Origin: Pseudomonas neuropathica
GTDB lineage: Bacteria > Pseudomonadota > Gammaproteobacteria > Pseudomonadales > Pseudomonadaceae
Direction of reading: 5' to 3'
Length of the DNA: 64,000 nt
NCBI RefSeq assembly: GCF_015461835.1
Contig: NZ_JACOPX010000005.1
Span: forward strand, 124,001-188,000
The translations under genes and the position numbers were made by a program. The notes beneath the pieces were generated by a model. That model was not told the origin of the DNA. It searched no databases and saw only the letters and a program-made list of their open reading frames with translations. Shown in pieces: positions 28,284-36,549 of the stretch. Each line of letters starts with the position of its first letter. Within the stretch, counting starts at the first letter, position 1.

Positions 28284-29178
28284 TTATCAGCCGTCAGCAT
28301 CCAGCTAAGGGTTTCGCTCAAGGGCGCCGTTGCCCATCCGGGAACCAGATCCCGCAGCTTTGAGTTGTCGCCGCACAAGGTTTTCACCTCGTTGGCGCGA
28401 ACAAATGCTGGATTCACATCGACTTCGATGTCATGCCCAGTCAGCGACGTGCACAACTCGATAACCTCTCGAAGTGAGTGCGTTTGTCCCGAACTGACAT
28501 TCACGATCTGTCCCAAGGGTTTCGCGTCGATCAAACCACGATAGGCTTTGACCAAAGCCCGAACATCGCTGAAGTCGCGCCAAACGTCGAGGTTACCCAA
28601 TTCAATCCTTGGCGCCTTGCGCAGGAAATGGGAGACGATTTTCGGCAACAGGAAGTTCTCGGCCTGCCCAACACCTGTGTAATTGAACGGCCGCGCGATA
28701 ACTATGGGAAGACGATCCATCCAGAGCTTGGCCATGTACTCCATGGCCAGCTTGCTAACGGCGTAATCGTTGGCAGGAGCCGGCACTGTAGCTTCCGACA
28801 ACATGCCCCCTGATGCATTGCCATAGACATTGGCGCTGCTGGCAATCAGTACACAATCCGGAACCTTTCCGCAGGCGGCAACAGCGTCCAGCAGATTACG
28901 CGTGCCTATCAAATTGACTTGATAGAACGCATCTGCCGCACCATGTCCGACAAACGCCAACGCAGCCAGGTGCACAACGACATCCGGCTGAATCTTTGCC
29001 AGCAACGTGCGTAGACCAATACCGTCAGCCAGATCGACTTGATGATAATTATGATCATCGGAGGGTTGACTACCCATCCCGACAACTTCGTAGCCATGAG
29101 CTCGCAACTCAGCCGCCATGTAGCGACCGGTAAATCCATGAATACCCGTAATCAGCGCACGTTTGCCAGCATTGATCA

Positions 29179-29179
<1 letters not shown>
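28280..29179 (-). CDS. rmd: GDP-6-deoxy-4-keto-D-mannose reductase
   Basis: A 299-residue extended SDR. NAD(P) motif TGIHGFTGRYMA, middle ASSANVYGN, catalytic YAVSKLAMEYM, and a late PFNYTGVGQAENFLLPKIVS run shared with Rmd. It reduces the Gmd product to GDP-D-rhamnose. It overlaps gmd by one base and the following glycosyltransferase by four. The alternative product GDP-D-talose cannot be excluded by sequence alone, but rmd is the usual partner of gmd in Pseudomonas. Confidence 0.9.
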
Positions 29180-30219
<1,040 letters not shown>

Positions 30220-30248
30220 TTAAACTCCATTTGAACACGAATGCGAAT

Positions 30249-30306
30249 AGACGGGCGCTATCAAAAAAAGCGCCGTGATAGCATTTTATCACATACCAAC
30301 ATTATA
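30249..30306 (-). promoter_or_regulatory. candidate gmd promoter and leader hairpins
   Basis: On the minus strand TATAAT (30301-30306) is a good -10 box; the -35 at the right distance (TCGATG) is weak. The transcribed leader contains two inverted repeats that overlap: GCTATCA with TGATAGC, and GGCGC with GCGCC, so only one can pair at a time. Their function is unknown. Confidence 0.4.
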
Positions 30307-30678
30307 CAGTCCCGGCCATTTTACATCGAGACCAGCGTAAGAATCACTTAAGACTTCAACCGCAACCTATGCCGGTACCGTACTCATACGGGATTTAACG
30401 AATATCGGTATCAAGAATGCGCCAGAGAGGCATACAGATGCCCCGTTTGAACTCGCCCTCAAGAGACGTCTTTCAGTGAGAATCAGCAAGCAAGCCTTAC
30501 CTGCAGCCAATAAATACCGAGCTTAAGCAGAGAAAACCAGGGGAGAAGATTGATTTTCCCTTCGGGCGAGGCACAACTTTCCGCTCTAGGTCGAACCAAG
30601 CACCCCGAGAACAACCAATTGCCCCCGCCAGGGAAGCAACCCTGCACTGAGCCTAGGCCCGCAGCCGCACTTCTCTAG
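30307..30678. other. intergenic stretch between divergent gmd and wzm blocks
   Basis: About 370 bases with no plausible gene, part of the 572-base region separating the left and middle blocks. GC content falls towards the wzm side. I see no repeat, tRNA or mobile-element end. Confidence 0.6.
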
Positions 30679-30739
30679 TTGACACGTCGTGCGGAGGAGC
30701 GAAAATGGGCGGATAGAAAAGTGGAGGCGGCAGAGCCGC
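30679..30739 (+). promoter_or_regulatory. candidate wzm promoter and ops-like leader
   Basis: TTGACA at 30679-30684 is a perfect -35; with a 16-base spacer the -10 would be GAAAAT (4 of 6). Just inside the expected transcript come GGCGGATAG (30708) and GGCGGCAGAGC (30726), both close to the ops core GGCGGTAG recruited by RfaH to keep long polysaccharide operons transcribed. The second also forms the hairpin GCGGC-AGA-GCCGC. RfaH dependence is inference. Confidence 0.42.
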
Positions 30740-30782
30740 GAAATCACATTTCTGGCTTTTTCACAATAAACCGGATTTTCTA

Positions 30783-31583
30783 ATGCTAAATAGGTCAATA
30801 ACCGCCGCTTTTTCGGACATATTCGCCGCCTCGCGCCGTTATTCTTTGGTTGGAATGTTAGGGTGGCAAGATGTTCGCCAGCGGTATAGGAGATCTGCGC
30901 TAGGGCCATTTTGGCTCACTATTAGCATGGGAGTTATGATAGGAACAATTGGAATTGTTTTTGGCCAAATCTTCAACGCTCCAATCAAAGAGTTCCTTCC
31001 ATTCCTTGCAGCGGGAATGATTCTGTGGAGTTTTATCTCCACGGCGATCAATGAAGGGTGCACAACATTCATTGCCGCGGAAGGGATAATCAAACAACTA
31101 CCAATTCCACTGTTTGTACATATATTGCGCATGATCTGGCGCAACATATTAATCCTTGCGCACAACATTGTAATCTTCCCGATTGTTCTAATAAGCGTTG
31201 GAAAGCCTATTGGTCTAGTCGCCTTCTTGAGCATTCCCGGCTTTGTACTTGTGGCGATTAATCTTGCTTGGGTCGCCCTGCTACTGAGCGTATTATGTGC
31301 AAGGTACAGGGATCTACCACAGATAATTGGCAGCCTGTTGCAGATTGCCTTTTATCTGACGCCAATCATGTGGATGCCAAATCTGATACCTCAGCGAGCC
31401 GGCTTGTACTTACTCGACCTTAACCCTATATACCATCTGGTTGAAGTAATCCGCACGCCTCTGCTTGGCGGAACACCCACAATGACAAACTGGCTGGTCT
31501 CAGGGGCTTTAGCACTAACCGGATGGTTCCTTACCCTCGCGATCTATGGTCGGTACAAACGCCGAATTGCATACTGGCTCTGA
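30783..31583 (+). CDS. wzm: Wzm, ABC-2 type polysaccharide exporter permease
   Basis: A 266-residue inner-membrane permease with about six helices. It opens with the amphipathic DVRQRYRRSALGPFWLTISM typical of ABC-2 polysaccharide exporters and ends with WFLTLAIYGRYKRRIAYWL. With Wzt it moves finished lipid-linked O-polysaccharide to the periplasm. The ribosome site is weak (GGA before the ATG). First gene of the AT-rich plus-strand block, 14 bases before wzt. ABC export means that no Wzx flippase, Wzy polymerase or Wzz is needed, and none is seen. Confidence 0.93.
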   Translation: MLNRSITAAFSDIFAASRRYSLVGMLGWQDVRQRYRRSALGPFWLTISMGVMIGTIGIVFGQIFNAPIKEFLPFLAAGMILWSFISTAINEGCTTFIAAEGIIKQLPIPLFVHILRMIWRNILILAHNIVIFPIVLISVGKPIGLVAFLSIPGFVLVAINLAWVALLLSVLCARYRDLPQIIGSLLQIAFYLTPIMWMPNLIPQRAGLYLLDLNPIYHLVEVIRTPLLGGTPTMTNWLVSGALALTGWFLTLAIYGRYKRRIAYWL

Positions 31584-31597
31584 GAAAACAAACAACC

Positions 31598-32341
31598 ATG
31601 GCTTTTATTGAGTTTAACAATGCTTGCGTCGATTTCCCTATCTACAATGCAAATGGGCGGTCATTAAAAAAACGGTTGATTCAAGTTGCCACTGGAGGGC
31701 AACTGGGGGCTGACAACCAAGGACGAGTTATCGTTCGAGCGCTTGAAAACCTAAACTTCAAGCTCAATGATGGCGATCGCGTCGGATTACTTGGTCATAA
31801 CGGCGCTGGGAAAAGTACCTTATTAAGACTTCTTAGCGGTGTTTACACGCCCTCCTCCGGAACCGCGACAATATCCGGAGACATTGGCTCACTAATCGAC
31901 ATCTCTTTAGGGATCGACCCTGAAGCCACAGGCAGGGAAAATATATTCCTCCGTGGCGGCTTACTCGGGATGACACGAAGTGAAATAAGTCAAAAAATAG
32001 ATGAAATCATCGACTTCTCTGAGCTTGGCGACTTTGTCGATATGCCCCTTCGAACTTACTCGACCGGCATGCACCTACGCTTGGCATTTGCGGTATCAAC
32101 GGTTGTTCGACCTGAAATACTCCTAATGGATGAATGGCTTTCAGTCGGAGACGAAAGCTTCAAGCATAAAGCAGAAATTCGAATGACGGAGTTAGTACAA
32201 TCGACAAACATTCTTGTCATTGCAACACACTCACGAGAATTGATAATGCATACCTGCAATCGAGTCATATGGCTTGAACACGGAAAAATTCGCATGGACT
32301 CTGATCCGCAAACTGTCGCGGCCGCATATTTTGGTGGTTGA
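31598..32341 (+). CDS. wzt: Wzt, ABC exporter ATPase, short form
   Basis: A 247-residue nucleotide-binding protein. Walker A GHNGAGKST, signature TYSTGMHLRLAFA, Walker B EILLMDEWLSVGD and the switch histidine in IATHSREL. It ends right after the ABC domain, so the C-terminal carbohydrate-binding domain that reads terminal caps in long Wzt proteins (as in E. coli O9a) is absent; short forms such as that of Klebsiella O2a are known. The start MAFIEFNNACVDFP was chosen; a longer frame overlapping wzm has no support. Confidence 0.93.
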   Translation: MAFIEFNNACVDFPIYNANGRSLKKRLIQVATGGQLGADNQGRVIVRALENLNFKLNDGDRVGLLGHNGAGKSTLLRLLSGVYTPSSGTATISGDIGSLIDISLGIDPEATGRENIFLRGGLLGMTRSEISQKIDEIIDFSELGDFVDMPLRTYSTGMHLRLAFAVSTVVRPEILLMDEWLSVGDESFKHKAEIRMTELVQSTNILVIATHSRELIMHTCNRVIWLEHGKIRMDSDPQTVAAAYFGG

Positions 32342-32421
32342 GCATCAATTTCCATAACTAATGAAAATTGATGCAGCGACAAAATACGAGATTTTCACCC
32401 TCATGATGGCGGGCAATTAAA

Positions 32422-33186
32422 ATGTTGAACATAGTTATTCCAATGGCTGGAAAGGGAAGCCGATTTGCTAACGCTGGTTTTACGGACCCCAAACCGTTAA
32501 TCCAGATTCACGGCATGCCTATGATCCAACTTGTGATTGCCAATCTGCGCCCGAACCGCGAGCACCGCTTTATATTCATTTGCCAGCGCGAGCACTATTC
32601 ACTTTATAAGCTTGACGAAATGCTTCCAACATGGGCACCAAACCATGAAGTCATATTGCTCGACGGTATTACAGAAGGTGCCGCTTGCACAGTTTTGACT
32701 GCAAAACATCTAATCAACAGCGACGACGCACTGATGATTGCCAATAGTGATCAATTCATTGATACATCCATTGATGACTATCTGAATGACATAGAGACAC
32801 GTTCGTTGGATGGCTTGATCATGACAATGAAAGCGAATGATCCAAAGTGGTCTTTCGCCGCAACTGACGCTAACCAGCATGTGACCAACGTAGTAGAAAA
32901 AGAACCAATATCCGACGACGCGACCGTCGGAATCTATAATTTTTCGCGTGGTCGTGATTTTGTTAGTGCCGCAGAGAACATGATCGCAGCCGACGAACGC
33001 GTAAACGGTGAATTCTATGTCGCACCTGCATACAATAGAATGATCAAAGAAGAAAAGGTTGTCGGAATTTATAGCGTTGGCTCAGAGGCAAATGGCATGT
33101 ACGGACTGGGAACCCCAGCAGACCTGGCACTGTTCATCAATCATTCCATATCAAGACCAGCGGTCGAGAACGCCAAATGGAAATAA
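32422..33186 (+). CDS. nucleotidyltransferase, intact copy of a paralogous pair
   Basis: A 254-residue protein of the sugar-phosphate/MobA-like nucleotidyltransferase fold. The nucleotide-binding signature is complete: GKGSRF at 10-15 and DPKPLI at 22-27, and the metal ligand Asp110 sits in IANSDQFID. It should transfer NMP from an NTP to a phosphorylated substrate. It shares with the product of 34428-35156 the unusual runs (E/G)GAACT, NPIS or EPIS-(D/N)-(D/N)-ATVG, and the R/K-DFVS and NGEFYV/DGQYYI stretches, so the two are paralogues. The substrate is unknown; a sugar alcohol or glycerol phosphate is compatible with the GDPD and HAD neighbours. Confidence 0.78.
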   Translation: MLNIVIPMAGKGSRFANAGFTDPKPLIQIHGMPMIQLVIANLRPNREHRFIFICQREHYSLYKLDEMLPTWAPNHEVILLDGITEGAACTVLTAKHLINSDDALMIANSDQFIDTSIDDYLNDIETRSLDGLIMTMKANDPKWSFAATDANQHVTNVVEKEPISDDATVGIYNFSRGRDFVSAAENMIAADERVNGEFYVAPAYNRMIKEEKVVGIYSVGSEANGMYGLGTPADLALFINHSISRPAVENAKWK

Positions 33187-33806
33187 TCAGCCACAGAGGT
33201 TACTGGTTACAAGCAGAAGAAAAGAATACTCCGCTGGCATTTGAGCGGTCTTTTTCTCTCGGATTTGGTACGGAAACTGATGTTCGGGATCTCTCTGGAA
33301 AGCTCGTCATCTCACATGATCCCCCAACCGGAAATGAAATTACGTTGGATGAACTGCTCGAGATCGCCGGTAAAAACAAACCAACTCTTGCCTTGAATGT
33401 GAAGGCCGACGGGCTCGCCGTTGCCATTGGCTCAACAATGAAACGGCATGCTTATGCCAATTGGTTTGTTTTCGACATGTCGATCCCTGATACCAGAGCA
33501 CAGATCGCAGCAGGAAATCCTACGTTCGTAAGGGTGAGCGAGGAGGAGCCGATAATTGCATTTAAGAAAAATACCTGCGGTATTTGGTTTGATGCATTCG
33601 AAAGCGATGAATGGCGAATAGAAAAGCTGACGAAGCTTGTAAAGCAAAATATCAGAGTTTGCATTGTTTCTCCCGAACTGCATCGTCGCGACCACATTCA
33701 TTTTTGGCAAAATCTGAAAAACGCCGGCCTACATAGCAATAACAATATTTTGCTATGCACTGATCTCCCAGAACACGCAGTAAATTTTTTTGAGACCACG
33801 TTATGA
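33177..33806 (+). CDS. GDPD-like phosphodiesterase
   Basis: A 209-residue TIM-barrel-type protein with the glycerophosphodiester phosphodiesterase signature: HRG at 6-8, NTPLAFERS near 17-25, metal ligands Glu33 and Asp35 in TETDVRDL, and His47 in VISHDPP. It lacks a signal peptide, so it is cytoplasmic, and is shorter than most GDPD enzymes. It overlaps the previous gene by ten bases and the next by four, so it is part of a coupled cassette. Possible roles are cleaving or transferring a phosphodiester-linked polyol during decoration of the chain; the substrate is unknown. Confidence 0.75.
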   Translation: MEIISHRGYWLQAEEKNTPLAFERSFSLGFGTETDVRDLSGKLVISHDPPTGNEITLDELLEIAGKNKPTLALNVKADGLAVAIGSTMKRHAYANWFVFDMSIPDTRAQIAAGNPTFVRVSEEEPIIAFKKNTCGIWFDAFESDEWRIEKLTKLVKQNIRVCIVSPELHRRDHIHFWQNLKNAGLHSNNNILLCTDLPEHAVNFFETTL

Positions 33807-34426
33807 TTAAAGCTATAGTTTTTGACATGGATGGTGTCTTAATCGACGCTAAAGAATGGCACTATGAAGCGCTCAACAAGGCTCTAGCTTTATTTGGCTT
33901 TGAAATCTCCAGATATGATCACCTAACGTCTTTCGACGGACTTCCAACAAGCACTAAACTCAATATGCTCAGCAAAATGAGCAATTTGCCCATTGAGCTA
34001 CATTCATTTATCAATGAACTGAAGCAGTCTTATACGATGGACATGGTGCATGAAAAATGCCGTCCGCGTTTTATTCACGAATACGCACTTTCATCACTAC
34101 GGGCGAATGGTTACAAACTTGGAGTAGCATCCAACTCTATTCGAGCAACCGTCCAGACAATGATGCAAAAAGCTGATCTCGACGATTATCTGGATATTAT
34201 GCTCTCTAATGAAGATGTAGAAAAACCAAAGCCTTCTCCCGACATTTATATTAAAGCCATGCAGCAACTTGGCTTCACCCCTGCCGAGTGTCTTATCGTA
34301 GAAGACAACGAGAATGGTATATTAGCGGCCCGAGCATCCGGCGCACATGTATTAGTCGTCAGCGATGTTGACGAAGTAAATTATGAAAACATCATGAATG
34401 CGATTCGACGCGCAGAAGGTAACTAA
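33803..34426 (+). CDS. HAD-superfamily phosphatase (beta-phosphoglucomutase-like)
   Basis: A 207-residue HAD hydrolase. Motif I FDMDGVLID with nucleophile Asp8 and acid/base Asp10, motif II Ser in LGVASNS, motif III Lys and motif IV in KPKPSPDIYI ... IVEDNENGI. A helical cap of the phosphoglucomutase class lies between motifs I and II. It would remove or transfer phosphate from a small sugar or polyol phosphate. It overlaps the GDPD-like gene by four bases and precedes the second nucleotidyltransferase-like gene by one base. Confidence 0.88.
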   Translation: MIKAIVFDMDGVLIDAKEWHYEALNKALALFGFEISRYDHLTSFDGLPTSTKLNMLSKMSNLPIELHSFINELKQSYTMDMVHEKCRPRFIHEYALSSLRANGYKLGVASNSIRATVQTMMQKADLDDYLDIMLSNEDVEKPKPSPDIYIKAMQQLGFTPAECLIVEDNENGILAARASGAHVLVVSDVDEVNYENIMNAIRRAEGN

Positions 34427-34427
34427 A

Positions 34428-35156
34428 ATGACTAATGTATTAGTTCTTGCCGCGAATGAGCCACATGACGATAAGGATAGCGGTTACCCTCTCTGCCTTA
34501 CCGAAGTTGATGGCAAGCCGCTTATCCAACATTTAAGCGAGCAATGCAACGCAATTAAAGACTCAAAGCTAATTCTCGCCGTGAGAGAAGATGACTGCAA
34601 ACGCTGGCATCTCGACAACATTGTAAGGTTGCTCTCTCCTAAGGCTCAAGTATTACAAATACGGCGAAAGACCGGCGGCGCCGCCTGTACTGCACTGCTC
34701 GCAGTTGCAGAAATTGATAATGAAGAACCACTGCTCATTCTCAATGGCAATGAGTTGATTGACTTGGACTTTAGCGCCATTATTTCCAGCTTTTATGCAT
34801 CACAGTTTGACGCTGGAGTAATCGTATTTCCATCTGTTCACCCTCGCTACTCATACGTTCGGATAAATTCGGAACAGCTCGTCGTTGAGTGCGCTGAAAA
34901 AAACCCTATCAGTAACAATGCTACAGTTGGATTCTATTGGTTCCGTCACGGAAAGGATTTTGTTAGTTGCGCAAAACAGGCAATTCTAAAGAATGCTCAT
35001 GTGGATGGACAGTATTACATTTGCCCAACCTTAAATGAACTGATTCTTCGTCAAGGACGCATTGGTGTTCATAGAATTGATGCACAGAAATTCCATCCAT
35101 TAAAATCTGCGCGTCAAATTGAGAAACTAGATCATTTCAAAGAGAGCGGAGCATAG
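34428..35156 (+). CDS. nucleotidyltransferase-like paralogue with altered active site
   Basis: A 242-residue protein clearly related to the product of 32422-33186 (shared GAACT, AEKNPISNNATVGFYWFRHG, DFVSC, DGQYYICPTLNELI). However, the N-terminal GxGxR signature is replaced by AANEPHDDKDSGYP, and the metal-binding Asp (position 110 of the paralogue) is replaced by Asn108 in LNGNELID. It may be a catalytically different enzyme, a regulatory partner forming a heteromer, or an inactive copy. The ATG at 34428 is chosen over a frame reading back into the previous gene. The stop is one base before the cupin start. Confidence 0.72.
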   Translation: MTNVLVLAANEPHDDKDSGYPLCLTEVDGKPLIQHLSEQCNAIKDSKLILAVREDDCKRWHLDNIVRLLSPKAQVLQIRRKTGGAACTALLAVAEIDNEEPLLILNGNELIDLDFSAIISSFYASQFDAGVIVFPSVHPRYSYVRINSEQLVVECAEKNPISNNATVGFYWFRHGKDFVSCAKQAILKNAHVDGQYYICPTLNELILRQGRIGVHRIDAQKFHPLKSARQIEKLDHFKESGA

Positions 35157-35157
35157 A

Positions 35158-35487
35158 ATGAAGTCAGATCGCCTGGAAAGCATGGTCAAGGGCTGGTTTG
35201 TAGGCGCATTCAGCCCGTCCGTATTAAATACTGATGCCTGTGAAGTCGCTGTAAAGCGCTATACACAAGGCGACTCCGAAGGTGCACATTATCACAAAAT
35301 CGCTACTGAAATTACCGTAGTTGTTGAGGGGACGGTAAGAATGTGCGGCCGCGAATGGACCGCTGGAGACATCATTACTATTGCGCCAGGAGAGGCTACA
35401 GACTTTCTTTCCATCACAGACTCTATAACGGTGGTTGTCAAACATCCGGGAGCACTGGATGATAAATTTGTTATCAGTGAAGAGTGA
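35158..35487 (+). CDS. single-domain cupin
   Basis: A 109-residue beta-barrel protein with the metal-binding cupin motif HxHx4E (GAHYHKIATE, His44, His46, Glu51) followed by EGTVRMCGREWTAGDIITIA. Small cupins in polysaccharide loci act as isomerases, epimerases or sensors of sugar substrates; which one is not readable. The start is two bases after the preceding stop codon, and its end overlaps a GTG start option of the methyltransferase gene, so it is inside the same coupled cassette. Confidence 0.82.
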   Translation: MKSDRLESMVKGWFVGAFSPSVLNTDACEVAVKRYTQGDSEGAHYHKIATEITVVVEGTVRMCGREWTAGDIITIAPGEATDFLSITDSITVVVKHPGALDDKFVISEE

Positions 35488-35492
35488 TATCA

Positions 35493-36533
35493 ATGACTAA
35501 AACTTGTATTCTCGACATTGGAGCAAACAACGGTGATTTTTTGTTTCCTGTTGCAGCTCGGTCTTCAGGTATACCAATAATTGGTATCGAACCAATACCC
35601 GAGCTGTATCAGGCTCTGGAAGAAAAAAAAGACAGCATGAGCCTGACTAACATTCAGCTGTTTAAAGCAGCTATTGATGTTACCCCTTGCCGGACCACGT
35701 TCAATGTTGCCCGTCATGCCGACTGGGGAGTATCTAGCCTTCTTCCTTTTAACTCAAGTTCAATTACCAACGATGAATATTGGAAAGAGCGATCTGACTT
35801 ATACTTCGACGAAGTAATCGATGTAGATGTTATTCGTTTGGACTCTCTTCTGGAACGAGAGGGATACGACCATATAAGTTTTATAAAAATTGATGCCCAG
35901 GGTGTGGATCTAAGAGTACTGGAGTCACTGGGCAAGTATCTTTCATCAGTCGACGCTGGAATGCTGGAAACACCTACCACATCTGCGACATCACTCTATA
36001 ACGGGGAACCAGCACTATTTGAGGTTCTTTCTTTCTTAGATAACCATGGATTTGAACCATTCGCCATCAAATCAAACGACCCGGCCTGCGCTGAAGTTAA
36101 TGTTTTCTTTAATCGAAAAGGCGTAAACTGGCGTGAAGTGGAAGATAATCTGAAACTGCGGGGTGTTCCGTTATACGATGGCAAGCACTACTGGCACGTA
36201 GCGTCTGACTCTCCAACTCTTCCCCCTGGTGATCCGGTATCTCTGTCCGTACAGCAGGAACTTGCGCGCGCTCGTCATTATGTGGCTGAAAATTCCGCAG
36301 CATGGGCACGTGTGCTGTACTGGAAATCAGAAGCAAAAAAAATCAAAGCCCAACTCGATTCTGAACTGCAGGGTGCTGCTGGTTCGCACTTTGTTGAATT
36401 TTCATCTAATGATGAAAACAGTAGACTGAGAGACGAAAATAACTTTCTCAAATCACAAATTGAAGCCATCTACCTTTCCACAAGCTGGAAATTTAGCGCT
36501 CCCCTGCGCGCACTAAAAAAGCTTATACGATAA
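35493..36533 (+). CDS. FkbM-family methyltransferase with C-terminal coil
   Basis: A 346-residue SAM-dependent methyltransferase: SAM loop LDIGANNGDFLFP, acidic IGIEPIPELY, and the FkbM signature FIKIDAQGVDLRVLESLG. After the catalytic part (to about 235) come a charged helical stretch and a tail STSWKFSAPLRALKKLIR; such SWK/R-x-(T/S)-x-PLR tails often end glycosyltransferases of O-antigen loci. It probably O-methylates a sugar. The ATG at 35493 is preferred (AAGAG upstream); GTG at 35484 overlapping the cupin stop (GTGA) is an alternative. Confidence 0.88.
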   Translation: MTKTCILDIGANNGDFLFPVAARSSGIPIIGIEPIPELYQALEEKKDSMSLTNIQLFKAAIDVTPCRTTFNVARHADWGVSSLLPFNSSSITNDEYWKERSDLYFDEVIDVDVIRLDSLLEREGYDHISFIKIDAQGVDLRVLESLGKYLSSVDAGMLETPTTSATSLYNGEPALFEVLSFLDNHGFEPFAIKSNDPACAEVNVFFNRKGVNWREVEDNLKLRGVPLYDGKHYWHVASDSPTLPPGDPVSLSVQQELARARHYVAENSAAWARVLYWKSEAKKIKAQLDSELQGAAGSHFVEFSSNDENSRLRDENNFLKSQIEAIYLSTSWKFSAPLRALKKLIR

Positions 36534-36549
36534 AGGCGATTAACTGAGA

